In this document: piece after piece, positions 17,483 through 25,738 of the stretch
How positions within the stretch are numbered: the stretch's first letter is position 1
Layout of the letters: the number at the start of each line of letters is the position of its first letter
NCBI GenBank assembly: GCA_023228865.1
Contig: JALOAH010000039.1
Location: 1 to 41,681 of the forward strand
Reading direction: 5' to 3'
Origin: Porticoccaceae bacterium
GTDB taxonomy: Bacteria > Pseudomonadota > Gammaproteobacteria > Pseudomonadales > Porticoccaceae
Length of the DNA: 41,681 nucleotides
Translations under genes and position numbers: made by a program
Notes under the pieces: generated by a model
Databases searched by the model: none
Seen by the model: the letters and a program-made list of their open reading frames with translations, nothing else
Told to the model about the DNA's origin: nothing

Positions 17483-17632
17483 CGTTCTGCCTCGCTTTCC
17501 AGTTCTGCGTCAACTCATAACCACGCCATCATTCCATCAACTCGCTGAGTGAAACGCTCTTCGTCTATGACCCGCCGCATACTGTCTCAGTTCATGCCAT
17601 AGGATTTTGACGCAAGTCACGGCAGGGCATCC

Positions 17633-18052
17633 TTAATACTGCCAAGGATCTACCACTTGGATACCGCAATCGGCGAAATCCTTGACGTTTCGTGTCGCCA
17701 GACCGGCGCCACGGGATTTGGCCACCGCGGCAATCATGGCGTCAAACTGGCTGATCGGCTTACCCGCCGTTTTACGGGAGGCGGCAATTTCCGCATAGGC
17801 TGCCGCAGCATCACTGTCAAACCCCAGCACCTGCCCGGCCATGTCGGAGACAAAAATAGCCTGAACAGCCTCCAACAACGCAGCTTTACGCTGGCCATTC
17901 GGTAGCACGCGAACACCATATAGCACCTCCGCCTGGTTGATTGTGGTGGTAAACAACGCCGCGCGAGGTTGCGCCTCCAACCACGCCAGGGCCCGCGCGT
18001 CCGGACTTGGACGCAATGTTTCGGACAACACGTTTGTGTCCAGGATAATCAC
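17633..18052 (-). CDS. fitB: PIN-domain RNase toxin (VapC/FitB type)
   Basis: 139 residues. The PIN fold shows its acidic residues: IILDTNVLSE (Asp5), INQAEVLYGV (Glu), SQFDAMIAAVAKS and NVKDFADCGI (Asp). PIN toxins are Mg-dependent RNases held inactive by a partner antitoxin. The start overlaps the upstream antitoxin stop by 4 bp, a standard TA arrangement. The FitB subgroup fits the ending VVDPW and the RHH partner. All expected catalytic positions appear present, so it is probably active. Confidence 0.9.
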   Translation of the reverse strand: MIILDTNVLSETLRPSPDARALAWLEAQPRAALFTTTINQAEVLYGVRVLPNGQRKAALLEAVQAIFVSDMAGQVLGFDSDAAAAYAEIAASRKTAGKPISQFDAMIAAVAKSRGAGLATRNVKDFADCGIQVVDPWQY

Positions 18053-18297
18053 GCATCCAACTCCGGTGGCGTGCGGATCGCCTCCCGGGCGGGCAGCTCC
18101 AGCTCAATGCCTTCCGTAGGTGCAATGCGCTCCCGGATCGCCTTCACGAGGGAAGCGCCCCGTACCGGTTCAGACGACAATGCCGCCCGAAGAATGTCCC
18201 GAGCCTCATCTTCCATCGACCGTCCGTGTGAAGCGGCTTGCACACGCAACCGAGTCTTGAGCTCGTCTTCAATATTACGAATAGTCATTGTAGCCAT
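18049..18297 (-). CDS. fitA: Ribbon-helix-helix antitoxin (FitA/VapB type)
   Basis: 82 residues. The start MATMTIRNIEDELKTRLRVQ and the helix pair AASHGRSMEDEARDILRAAL are the FitA-like RHH DNA-binding domain. The C-terminal tail (EGIELELPAREAIRTPPEL) would wrap the toxin. GGAGGAGA lies just before the ATG at 18297. A perfect inverted repeat immediately upstream is the likely autoregulatory operator. It overlaps the toxin gene by 4 bp. Confidence 0.88.
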   Translation of the reverse strand: MATMTIRNIEDELKTRLRVQAASHGRSMEDEARDILRAALSSEPVRGASLVKAIRERIAPTEGIELELPAREAIRTPPELDA

Positions 18298-18313
18298 GGC
18301 TCTCCTCCATTAA

Positions 18314-18338
18314 TCAATGACTGCATATTAGTCATTGA
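18314..18338 (-). promoter_or_regulatory. Operator of the FitAB pair
   Basis: TCAATGAC (18314-18321) and GTCATTGA (18331-18338) form a perfect 8-bp inverted repeat with a 9-bp spacer, 17 bp upstream of the antitoxin start. RHH antitoxins bind such repeats to repress their own operon. Confidence 0.65.
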
Positions 18339-18702
18339 CTAACAGCAATGCAATACCCTCCCAAAGACATCCTCAGCACATGCGTACCGTCGCAACCCCA
18401 AACGGCATTAAAGGCTGAAAAGGCTGGCACAACGGAAGGGTGATCAAGGGGAAAGGCCCTACCTGTAAAAGGCGAAAAGGCTCTCCCGCCAATCATCCTC
18501 GCCCAACAGAGAAATATTCTCCTGGCGTTTAAGAATGCCCAAAATCGCTATGCCACAACGATGCGAAACCCTGTCGCTTTTGGGATGGACCGAAAACGGA
18601 GGTAATCCGCACCAACGCCATTTCCCATTCTCCATAGCCGCCACGCGCCCGCTGCCTTATACCCGGATGTCACCTTTATCCGGCCCCGTATCTGATAGCG
18701 TC
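18339..18702. other. Leader region upstream of the relaxase
   Basis: No gene is recognised. The relaxase frame is open back to 18535, but this part lacks similarity to MobH N-termini and has no Shine-Dalgarno. An origin of transfer could lie here, but no diagnostic repeat was identified. Confidence 0.35.
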
Positions 18703-20556
18703 ATGTTTACACTGCTTCGATCCAAAATTGGCAAAAGGCCACCACCCTCATCCACTCCGGGCACAGAGGAAGTCACAGGCCTGTTCCCTCCGCGGAGCGC
18801 CGCCTCCCTGCTGGGAGAGCCCCATCGCCAAAAACTGCTGGAGCGAATCTGGCAGCTCACCGCCGTCTCCAGACAGCAATACGCCACGCTCTACCGGGCC
18901 CCACTGGAGCGATACGCCGAATGGGTACAGGCCTTTCCAGCCTCGGAAAGCCATCACCACTCCTACCCCGGCGGGATGCTGGATCACGGCCTGGAAATCG
19001 TCATCTACGCCTTGAAGCTGAGGCAATCCCACCTCCTGCCGCCGGGCGCTCCGACGGAAACACAAGCCGCCCAGGCCGATGCCTGGACAGCCGGTCTCGC
19101 CTACGCGGCACTGCTGCACGATATCGGCAAGGTCGCTGTGGATCTACATGTCGAGTACCGGGACGGCACAGTGTGGCATCCCTGGCACGGCCCCTTGTCC
19201 GCCCCATACCGCTTCCGTTACCAACCGAACCGCGAATACCGCCTGCACAGCGCCGCCTCCGGACTGCTGTACACCCAACTGCTCAGCCGCGATATTCTCG
19301 ACTGGCTGTGTGCCTACCCGGAACTGTGGTCCGCGCTGCTCTATATGCTGGCGGGTAAATACGAACACGCCGGGATACTGGGTGAACTGGTCACCAACGC
19401 CGATCAGGCCTCGGTTGCCCAGGCCCTCGGCGGCAACCCCGCCAAAGCACTGGCCGCGCCCAAACAGGCATTGCAACGCAAACTTTTGGAGGGGCTGCGC
19501 TATCTGGTCAGGGAGGCCTTCAAACTCAACCAGCCCCAGGCCTCGGACGGCTGGCTGACCCAGGAAACCCTGTGGCTGGTGAGCAAAACCATCTCCGACA
19601 AGCTGCGGGCACACCTGTTGTCTCAGGGACTGGAAGGGATTCCGGAAAAAAATACAGTGCTGTTCGACGTGTTGCAGGATCATGGCGTTATCCAACCCAA
19701 TGACGAGGGCAAAGCCATCTGGCGGGCCACCGTCACCGGCGACAATGGCTGGACCAACACCTTCACCTTCCTCAAACTGTCACCATCACTCATCTGGGAA
19801 ACGGGTGACAGACCGGCACCGTTTAGCGGCACCGTACAGATTGAACAGAACACTCAGAACGACACCCATGACGAAACGTCACCAGAGACAACGCCGCGAC
19901 AAGCGCCCGCCCAGCCCAAGCACAGTGATGCCCCTGCCGAAAAGGCTCAGACCGACGATATCGACGCATTAATGGATCTGCTATCCAGCCCCAAGCGGGA
20001 TGAGCCAACAGGTGGCGCCGGAAAAGGAGCCATAGCCGAAGCTGAAAACACCGGTTCAGGAGTAACAACACCCTCCTCCCAAAAACCAACAGCAACAGAC
20101 TCACCTACCACCCGCCCTCCGCCACCGGAACCGTCAGGTAAGCATTTCATTGAGTGGCTGAAAACCGGCATTCTGAGTCGAAAACTGATCATCAATGACG
20201 CCAAGGCCTTGGTACACACGGTCGCGGATACCTTTTGCCTGATCAGCCCGGGGATATTCCAACGCTACGCGCAGGAGCATCCTGAAGTCTCTCCCCTCGC
20301 CAAACAGGATCAAGTCAAGGACTGGCAGTGGATTCAAAAACGCTTCGAACGCCTGCAACTGCACCGCAAACAAGCCGATGGCCTGAACATCTGGACGTTC
20401 AACGTCACCGGCCCCAGGAAATCGCGGAAAGTACACGGGTATCTAATGGCGGATCCTGCCGTCTTAATGAATGAGACTCCACCAAATAACCCGTACCTTT
20501 CCCTGATCGAATTTCAGGGAAATGACAAAGCAGACCAGAACGGGACGCATGCCTAG
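18703..20556 (+). CDS. MobH-family relaxase (TraI_2) of the ICE
   Basis: About 617 residues from the ATG at 18703 (MFTLLRSKIGKRPPP, typical of MobH starts). ATGs at 18667 and 18535 are alternatives. It nicks at oriT and pilots the transferred strand. The TraI_2 domain shows HHHSYPGGMLDHGLEI (His84-86) and the HD-type metal site LLHDIGKVAVD (His139-Asp140), the MobH hallmark. A low-complexity linker (about 385-480, Pro/Thr/Asp-rich) leads to the C-terminal DUF1528-like domain (FIEWLKTGILSRKLIINDAK, RKVHGYLMADPAVL). The catalytic motifs are intact. The gene end abuts foreign debris, so the element is probably cut here. Confidence 0.9.
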   Translation: MFTLLRSKIGKRPPPSSTPGTEEVTGLFPPRSAASLLGEPHRQKLLERIWQLTAVSRQQYATLYRAPLERYAEWVQAFPASESHHHSYPGGMLDHGLEIVIYALKLRQSHLLPPGAPTETQAAQADAWTAGLAYAALLHDIGKVAVDLHVEYRDGTVWHPWHGPLSAPYRFRYQPNREYRLHSAASGLLYTQLLSRDILDWLCAYPELWSALLYMLAGKYEHAGILGELVTNADQASVAQALGGNPAKALAAPKQALQRKLLEGLRYLVREAFKLNQPQASDGWLTQETLWLVSKTISDKLRAHLLSQGLEGIPEKNTVLFDVLQDHGVIQPNDEGKAIWRATVTGDNGWTNTFTFLKLSPSLIWETGDRPAPFSGTVQIEQNTQNDTHDETSPETTPRQAPAQPKHSDAPAEKAQTDDIDALMDLLSSPKRDEPTGGAGKGAIAEAENTGSGVTTPSSQKPTATDSPTTRPPPPEPSGKHFIEWLKTGILSRKLIINDAKALVHTVADTFCLISPGIFQRYAQEHPEVSPLAKQDQVKDWQWIQKRFERLQLHRKQADGLNIWTFNVTGPRKSRKVHGYLMADPAVLMNETPPNNPYLSLIEFQGNDKADQNGTHA

Positions 20557-20826
20557 GACGACCCCACCGGCACTGCTGGACGAAGATTTATCTTTGGTTG
20601 CTCCACTGCGGTTTCGGCTTGCTCAATGCTGGATAGTTGTCCATCTTCGAGCTTCAACAGCCTGTCACCAAGAGGGAAATAGCGGTCGTCGTGGGAGATC
20701 ACCAGCACCGCCTTGCCCTGGGCTTTCAGCTCGGGCAGCAGTTCCCGGTAAAACACTTCTTTGAATACCGGATCCTGATCCGCCGCCCATTCGTCGAACA
20801 CCAGAAACGGGCGATCCTTCAGGCAA
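20553..20826 (-). pseudogene. C-terminal piece of a PvdE/SyrD-type ABC exporter
   Basis: The frame starts within the Walker B strand (RPFLVFDEWAADQDPVFK) and includes the H-loop (KAVLVISHDDRYF) and the terminal helix (DRLLKLEDGQLSSIEQAET). These motifs are those of cyclic-peptide/siderophore ABC exporters fused to an ATPase domain (PvdE family). The membrane domain and Walker A are missing. The fragment overlaps the relaxase stop on the opposite strand and joins an unrelated frame at about 20,827. Confidence 0.85.
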
Positions 20827-20976
20827 GCGCCCGCGGAGCTCGAAGGGCAGCGTGAAGGTCACCAGATAGTACGGCACGACAACGGTGATGGCATTGAAGG
20901 CCCACCACTGCCCGGTGTCGGGGAAGCGCACCAGAGCGCGTCCGATATCGCTCAAAGAGAGAGTGGGGAGTTCCAT
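20827..20976 (-). other. Unidentified N-terminal gene fragment, fused out of frame to the ABC piece
   Basis: An ATG at 20976 begins a frame of about 50 residues with membrane character (WWAFNAITVVVPYYLVTFTL, then PFELRGRLPEG) before it meets the ABC-exporter debris. It could be the start of an integral membrane enzyme. I do not recognise the family. Confidence 0.4.
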
Positions 20977-21511
20977 GTCACTCTCCCCACAGGATGCGCA
21001 TCTGCGACACCAACCATTGATTCGCCTTTCGGTATCGTGCTGTGTGACCTCAGACAGCTGCGTATAGACGGAGGCAGTCTTGCAGCATTCATGCCCCATC
21101 TCCTTCTGAATGGCCCGCAGGTTGATCCCGGGTTCCACCAGGTGGGCGCCGTTTAATCAGGCGCTCGATTTCCTGGAGAGTGAGGATGTCGGGCAGCATT
21201 TTTTCTTCGGCTGCTTGACGATATCTACCCAGGTCCAGTCTTTCTTGAGCATGTGCTGGTAGAAGAACCGCAGGCCCTTACGAACCACCTTGACGGTGGA
21301 CCAAGGGTGGGTATCGACCAAGGGTGAGAAATGCGTTTCGAGCTGATCCTAGGGCAGTGTATCCGGAAAGGTGTACCAAAATTCGGTCACCCGCCGTACG
21401 GCCCGCCGGGACGTAAGAATCAATTGTCCGATCAGCTTTGCCTCGCCGTCGCAACGCGCTAAAATGTTTGCGGTACAGTGATTGGAGTGTCTTTTGCTGT
21501 ACTGCATTCAT
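20977..21511 (-). pseudogene. Tyrosine recombinase with its catalytic centre deleted
   Basis: The N-terminal core-binding part starts at the ATG at 21511 (MNAVQQKTLQSLYRKHFSAL, KADRTIDSY) and breaks into other frames. Reading frames around 21,180-21,330 still give pieces such as FYQHMLKKDWTWVDIVKQP and LPDILTLQEIERLI. The C-terminal piece (EPGINLRAIQKEMGHECCKT, ASVYTQLSEVTQHDTERRIN) keeps the Tyr-containing end. The segment that would hold the first catalytic Arg and the HxxR box is gone, and frameshifts are present. The family is the short integrase often found beside IS91-like elements. It is inactive. Confidence 0.8.
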
Positions 21512-21690
21512 GGTAATTCCTCCTGCTATCGCGCCGGGGAGTAGCACGTGGAGGAATTATTCGCTCATTGGAGGGACTCGATGAAGGTCTCTTACCGCGC
21601 AGCGGCTTCGTTCAACAACGTGAGGAAATGTACCGGCTTGCCGCAAGGAGTAAAAACAATACAACCAAACAAATATATCAAGGTGAAAGC

Positions 21691-22605
21691 ATGGAACTTC
21701 GCCACCTGCGCTATTTTCTTGCATTGGCGGAAGAGCTTCACTTCGCCCGGGCTGCAGCGCGTTTGCATATTGAACAATCTCCCCTCTCCCGCACCATCAA
21801 GGAGCTTGAGGAAGAACTCAATGTCCTGTTGTTCCAGCGGAGTCGCCGTGGAACTCAATTGACATGGGCTGGCCAAGTTTTCCTAGAAGATGTTCAGCGG
21901 ATCTTTACCGTCTTGGACCAGGCCCGCAATAACGTCAAAGCTGCCGCCACCGGCTATCGTGGCGCTCTGCGAATTGTGCTTTCCGATGGCATCGTCCAGC
22001 CGCGCTTGGCATCGCTGCTCGCCCTTTGCAGGGAAGAGGAACCCGATGTGGAAATTCGCTTGTTCGAGCGATCTCTGACCCAACAAATCAAGGGACTGCA
22101 AAGCGATATTTTTGACGTCGGTTTTGCCCACACAGACAACGTCGAAAAAAGTATTTTGGTTGATGCTGTTTGGACCGATACTCTCGTCGCCGTTATTCCC
22201 TCCCGACATCCATTGCTGTCTTTCACCCATGTGCCACTGGACGCCCTGCTGCGTTATCCGTTGGTGCTCTGTCACCCTGACGTCTGCGAGGGGTGTAGTC
22301 GGCAAATCGATCAGATACTCAGGAGTGTGAAGACAGAGCCCATCGTCGCCGAGCATGCCACATCGCTCGACTTGATGCTGACTCTGGTGGCCGCCGGTTA
22401 TGGACTGGGCTTTGCCACGGAGTCCCAGCTCAAGGTGTACCGACATCCGGATGTGGTTCCCCGACCACTCGATATGGAGATGGCCACACTGACCACTTAT
22501 CTACTGCGCCCAAATACCGAACCGTCTGAACAACTTGAACGGTTTCTACAACGGGTCAGTCGCAGTGATCGATCGCCCGGGGAACTCACTATGGAAGAAG
22601 ACTAA
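21691..22605 (+). CDS. LysR-family transcriptional regulator
   Basis: 304 residues from the ATG at 21691, chosen for the upstream AAGGTGAAA and because MELRHLRYFLALAEELHFAR is the canonical LysR start. HTH: ARAAARLHIEQSPLSRTIKE, then LEEELNVLLFQRSRRGTQLT. The effector domain is full length (about 90-290: GALRIVLSDGIVQPRLASLL, VAAGYGLGFATESQL). It sits at the distal edge of the mobile region beside an XRE gene and an isolated LysR effector domain. The target is unknown. Confidence 0.9.
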   Translation: MELRHLRYFLALAEELHFARAAARLHIEQSPLSRTIKELEEELNVLLFQRSRRGTQLTWAGQVFLEDVQRIFTVLDQARNNVKAAATGYRGALRIVLSDGIVQPRLASLLALCREEEPDVEIRLFERSLTQQIKGLQSDIFDVGFAHTDNVEKSILVDAVWTDTLVAVIPSRHPLLSFTHVPLDALLRYPLVLCHPDVCEGCSRQIDQILRSVKTEPIVAEHATSLDLMLTLVAAGYGLGFATESQLKVYRHPDVVPRPLDMEMATLTTYLLRPNTEPSEQLERFLQRVSRSDRSPGELTMEED

Positions 22606-22607
22606 CG

Positions 22608-22919
22608 CTATGGACTGGATTTGACCCTGTTGTCCAGTTGCGCTTCCGTAGCCTCTATAAGCGCTCCTGCACGACAGCCCAATGCATTTGCGATTTTTAA
22701 AATCAAAGCGAGTGTCGGCATATGTTCGCCGCGCTCGATCTTACCCAGATCAGAACGCTCAATGCCTGCAAGATGAGCGAGCTTTTCCTGGGCTATGCCC
22801 AAATCGACCCTGGCTTCCCGCACAGCCGCACCAAACGCCAGAGCAGGCTCGGCATCATAAGTCGTGGATCCTACGGGGCGTCCCCGCTGTATTGAACGCT
22901 TCTGCATCTGCAAAAGCAT
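22608..22919 (-). CDS. XRE-family HTH regulator
   Basis: 103 residues. HTH_3 domain: AAVREARVDLGIAQEKLAHL, AGIERSDLGKIERGEHMPTL, ALILKIANALGC. It is convergent with the LysR gene (2 bp between stops) and divergent from the HTH-less LysR effector-domain gene. The arrangement suggests a local switch of the mobile region. ATG starts at 22919 and 22907 are both possible. Confidence 0.88.
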   Translation of the reverse strand: MLLQMQKRSIQRGRPVGSTTYDAEPALAFGAAVREARVDLGIAQEKLAHLAGIERSDLGKIERGEHMPTLALILKIANALGCRAGALIEATEAQLDNRVKSSP

Positions 22920-23006
22920 CCATTATGGACTTTGCTTAAACCACGTTAAATTTAACTCATTACTGATAAGATAAGCGGAAATTGTGCAATCGCCATTTCA
23001 GCAAAT

Positions 23007-23672
23007 ATGGATACTGTCACCTCAGACAAACTGCGCGTCCTGCTATCCCATGGGCTGTCGCATCCTCAACTGGCGACTTTGCTCGCCCGGCAGAGGGCCG
23101 AAGAACCACGCGTCAAAGTTCAGCTCAGTGAGTCGGATCCGTCACTAACATCTCGGCAGTTCAGCAATGGGCAATATGATATCGGGATATCCCGATCAGC
23201 CATTACTGATGAACAATGGGATGCCGTGCCGCTTTGGCGAGAGCCCTGGGTGGTCGCCACATCAATCCACTCTCCATTGAGGCAAGGCCTCTCAGTTACC
23301 ATGGATCAGTTGATAGATTGCCCCTTCATCCACTGGGATCCAGTGCTTTGTTATGAAAACTACCGAGAGTTGAACGCTATCCTCGAGTCATTGGGTAACC
23401 CGCAGCCCGCAGGCACCCGGGTTGTCCGAACCTTTGATATGATGATGACCTTGGTTGCTTCAGGACAGGGTGTCACGATCACACCAGCGTCCAAAGTAAA
23501 ACGATATCTCCCGTGGGGAGTGATTGGTTGCTTCCTGGCCGATGTTCCACTCACGACCACGGTGTGCCTCATTCAACGATCTCGAATAGACACTACGAGC
23601 GCCTGGTGGCGATTCAGCCAGAGGGCGTTGTCCATCGACTGGGAGACTAACAGCAAGCTCGCATCAATATAG
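23007..23672 (+). CDS. LysR-type substrate-binding domain without HTH
   Basis: 221 residues covering only the periplasmic-binding-protein-like effector domain of LysR regulators (KLRVLLSHGLSHPQLATLLA, DIGISRSAI, FDMMMTLVASGQGVTITPAS). Its order of motifs parallels the full LysR at 21,691 (for example VAAGYGLGFATESQ versus VASGQGVTITPAS). The frame is open back to 22968 with no HTH and no earlier ATG, and there is no clear ribosome-binding site. It is divergent from the XRE gene. It is either a decayed LysR or a stand-alone ligand sensor. A truncated gene is the simpler reading. Confidence 0.75.
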   Translation: MDTVTSDKLRVLLSHGLSHPQLATLLARQRAEEPRVKVQLSESDPSLTSRQFSNGQYDIGISRSAITDEQWDAVPLWREPWVVATSIHSPLRQGLSVTMDQLIDCPFIHWDPVLCYENYRELNAILESLGNPQPAGTRVVRTFDMMMTLVASGQGVTITPASKVKRYLPWGVIGCFLADVPLTTTVCLIQRSRIDTTSAWWRFSQRALSIDWETNSKLASI

Positions 23673-23849
23673 CCCGGACTATTATGTCCAAGCGCTCACA
23701 TATCAGTGCGCTTGCACTACCTTTTGGCTATGGTATCGGCCCAGCCACTTAAGAAAAACCGAAGCCATGTGATTTTGAGTACACTAACGAGTACATATTT
23801 AAATCAATAAAATTTTTTATTATTTTAAATCAAATACTTATTTATATAT

Positions 23850-23872
23850 TTCAAGTCCTCTTCTGGGCACCA
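23850..23872 (+). other. tRNA 3' end (tRNA-Leu-like), probable att site
   Basis: The 23 bases give a T-loop (TTCAAGT), the 3' T-stem (CCTCT), the 3' acceptor strand (TCTGGGC), a discriminator A and CCA, with no tRNA body upstream. Similar ends occur in gammaproteobacterial tRNA-Leu genes. An intrinsic terminator follows 31 bp later, as after a native tRNA gene. Duplicated tRNA 3' ends mark integration sites of genomic islands, so this is read as the right-hand att. No second copy lies in the window. Confidence 0.7.
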
Positions 23873-23903
23873 TATCAAGATCGAAAGCAGTACAAGAAAG
23901 TCT

Positions 23904-23936
23904 AAAAACCCAGCATTTGCTGGGTTTTTCTTTTTT
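23904..23936 (+). terminator. Intrinsic terminator after the tRNA remnant
   Basis: AAAAACCCAGC (23904-23914), loop ATTT, GCTGGGTTTTT (23919-23929) and a further T-run (CTTTTTTT). It is a strong rho-independent terminator on the plus strand. Confidence 0.88.
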
Positions 23937-24322
23937 TGGCATTCGAATCCAGACTGGGCTCCTGATAAAACCCAGGCGTTCACAGCACAGACTTAAACGT
24001 CATTGCAGTTTAGCAACAGCTTGCTGTCGGCTACGTTTGCCTGCTTTTCACTTGGCCTCGCCTGCTTTGAGCACACACTCTCATTTCCACGTTGCTATGG
24101 CAGTGTTTATGCTCAAAGCGAACGATCCCTGCGTGAAAATTCAGGCAACTGGCGCAACGTCCGGGCTCAGGTTTGTCACTTAATCGTCCTAGAGCTTGTT
24201 AACACCAGTGGCTGGGCACACTTAAAGTCTATAGCCTTAGAAATTGTACACTCCTGGAGTGCCCTGCAGATTCGTAGTGGTCGAATAAAACTGGACAAGC
24301 CGTAGCCTGCTGTCAATCCACC
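23937..24322. other. Gene-poor stretch downstream of the att-like site
   Basis: Overlapping open frames of up to 100 codons exist, but they have no ribosome-binding site, no recognisable domain and unconvincing codon use. I see no gene here. Confidence 0.4.
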
Positions 24323-24350
24323 CCGACAATCGGTAAATTTTGTTTATACT
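24323..24350 (+). promoter_or_regulatory. Candidate sigma-70 promoter of the HD-GYP gene
   Basis: -35 CCGACA (24323-24328), 16-bp spacer, -10 TATACT (24345-24350), 39 bp upstream of the ATG at 24390. The -10 is good and the -35 keeps GACA. Confidence 0.45.
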
Positions 24351-24389
24351 GTGGCAAGCGCATCTTCGCAATACCATGGCTCGAGATAG

Positions 24390-25664
24390 ATGAAATACAA
24401 AATTTCAGTAAACAATCTGCAGATCGGCATGTTTGTGGAACAACTCGATCGCCCCTGGATCGAAACCCCTTTTCTGTTGCAAGGTTTCGAAATCAAATCG
24501 ACCGAGGACATCGAACGGGTTCAGAAGTACTGCGAGTATGTCTACGTTACCGGGAAGGCCGACCCCGAACGTTTGGAATCCACAGCCATAAAGTACATTT
24601 CTCCCTCTCTATCAAAGCAAGCGAGTAGACGTATTTGGGAAAGCGAGGCCTACTTTCCTGCTGATGCCAAGTTGATGCACCAGAAACAATACGGCAAGCC
24701 AAAACCTCTCGAAGCGGAGATTGGCCGAACCTGGGAAATCCGCGGCCGAGCCAAGGAACACGTGGAAACCATGTTCGAGGACATTCGGCTGGGATCCACT
24801 TTCAGTACAGGCTATGTTGTCGAAGTCATCGGCGACCTAACTGAAAGCGTGTTGAGCAACCCAGATGCCCATATGTTGCTAGGTCAATTGAGGCGACGGG
24901 ACGATTACGCGGCGTCCCATGCCATGAATGTCTGCTCGGTGTCTTTAGCATTCGGTCGCCACCTGGGTCTGCCCCCTGACCGTTTGAACGAGCTTGGACT
25001 GGGTGCGCTATTGATCGATATCGGCACCCTTAAAATCCCCAGGGAGATACTCAACAAAAAAGGTCCACTCACGGAAGAGGAGTACGAGATCGTCAAAAGC
25101 CATGTGATCCAAGGCGTGGAGATACTGGAGGCGGCGGAAGGCAATATTCCAGCAACTGCACTGGACATCGTGTATTCACACCAGGAGCGATATGATGGGT
25201 CGGGCTACCCCCGAGGTCTAGCAGGAGACGACATTCCCCTGTTTGCTCGCATGGTGGCCATTGTGGACACCTACGACGCCATGACCACACATCGTCTCCA
25301 CCGGGACGGCATCGCACCCACCAATACACTAAAAGAACTCTACGATCAGAGAAGCGGTCAGTTTGACAGAGAACTGGTGGAACAGTTTATTCAGTGCCTG
25401 GGCATCTACCCAGTAGGCACACTGGTGCTGTGCAGCACCGACGAGGTGGGTTTGGTGATTGCCCAGAATCACGGAAAACGGTTGCGCCCCAAACTGCTGC
25501 TACTGCTAGACAAGAAAAAAAATCCCTACCCAATACCGAAAATCGTAGACCTGTCGAAATACAATCAAGGCGAGGCAATCGACGTCAGCAAGATCATTGA
25601 TGCCAGTGACTATGGCATTGATGTGGCCAACTACCTGAAGGATATTTCCTGGGCCGGCGAATAG
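24390..25664 (+). CDS. HD-GYP domain protein with DUF3391 N-terminus
   Basis: 424 residues. The N-terminal DUF3391 domain (VNNLQIGMFVEQLDRPWIET, EYVYVT) is followed by an HD-GYP phosphodiesterase domain (about 165-345), the type that degrades cyclic di-GMP. HAMNVCSVSLAFGRHLGL, KSHVIQGVEILE, YSHQERYDGSGYPRGLAGDD (Gly272-Tyr273-Pro274) and IVDTYDAMTTHR are clear. The namesake HD is LLIDIGTLKIP here, so the metal-binding His is replaced by Ile209 and the usual Lys after DIG by Thr. Either catalysis is altered or the protein acts as a sensor. It is monocistronic with its own promoter-like sequence. Confidence 0.9.
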   Translation: MKYKISVNNLQIGMFVEQLDRPWIETPFLLQGFEIKSTEDIERVQKYCEYVYVTGKADPERLESTAIKYISPSLSKQASRRIWESEAYFPADAKLMHQKQYGKPKPLEAEIGRTWEIRGRAKEHVETMFEDIRLGSTFSTGYVVEVIGDLTESVLSNPDAHMLLGQLRRRDDYAASHAMNVCSVSLAFGRHLGLPPDRLNELGLGALLIDIGTLKIPREILNKKGPLTEEEYEIVKSHVIQGVEILEAAEGNIPATALDIVYSHQERYDGSGYPRGLAGDDIPLFARMVAIVDTYDAMTTHRLHRDGIAPTNTLKELYDQRSGQFDRELVEQFIQCLGIYPVGTLVLCSTDEVGLVIAQNHGKRLRPKLLLLLDKKKNPYPIPKIVDLSKYNQGEAIDVSKIIDASDYGIDVANYLKDISWAGE

Positions 25665-25738
25665 GCGACGGGATGGGTCAGAAGTGTCTAGGTTTTCTGG
25701 TATCTGGAATAACTTCCTAGAGGGCGTTAACAATCAGG

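Noticed and set aside
19144..19695. 183-codon antisense frame inside the relaxase gene
   Set aside because: Shadow of the MobH gene, which has clear catalytic motifs.
23917..24305. Overlapping 88- and 100-codon frames after the terminator
   Set aside because: They begin inside or next to the terminator, lack ribosome-binding sites and look like no protein family.
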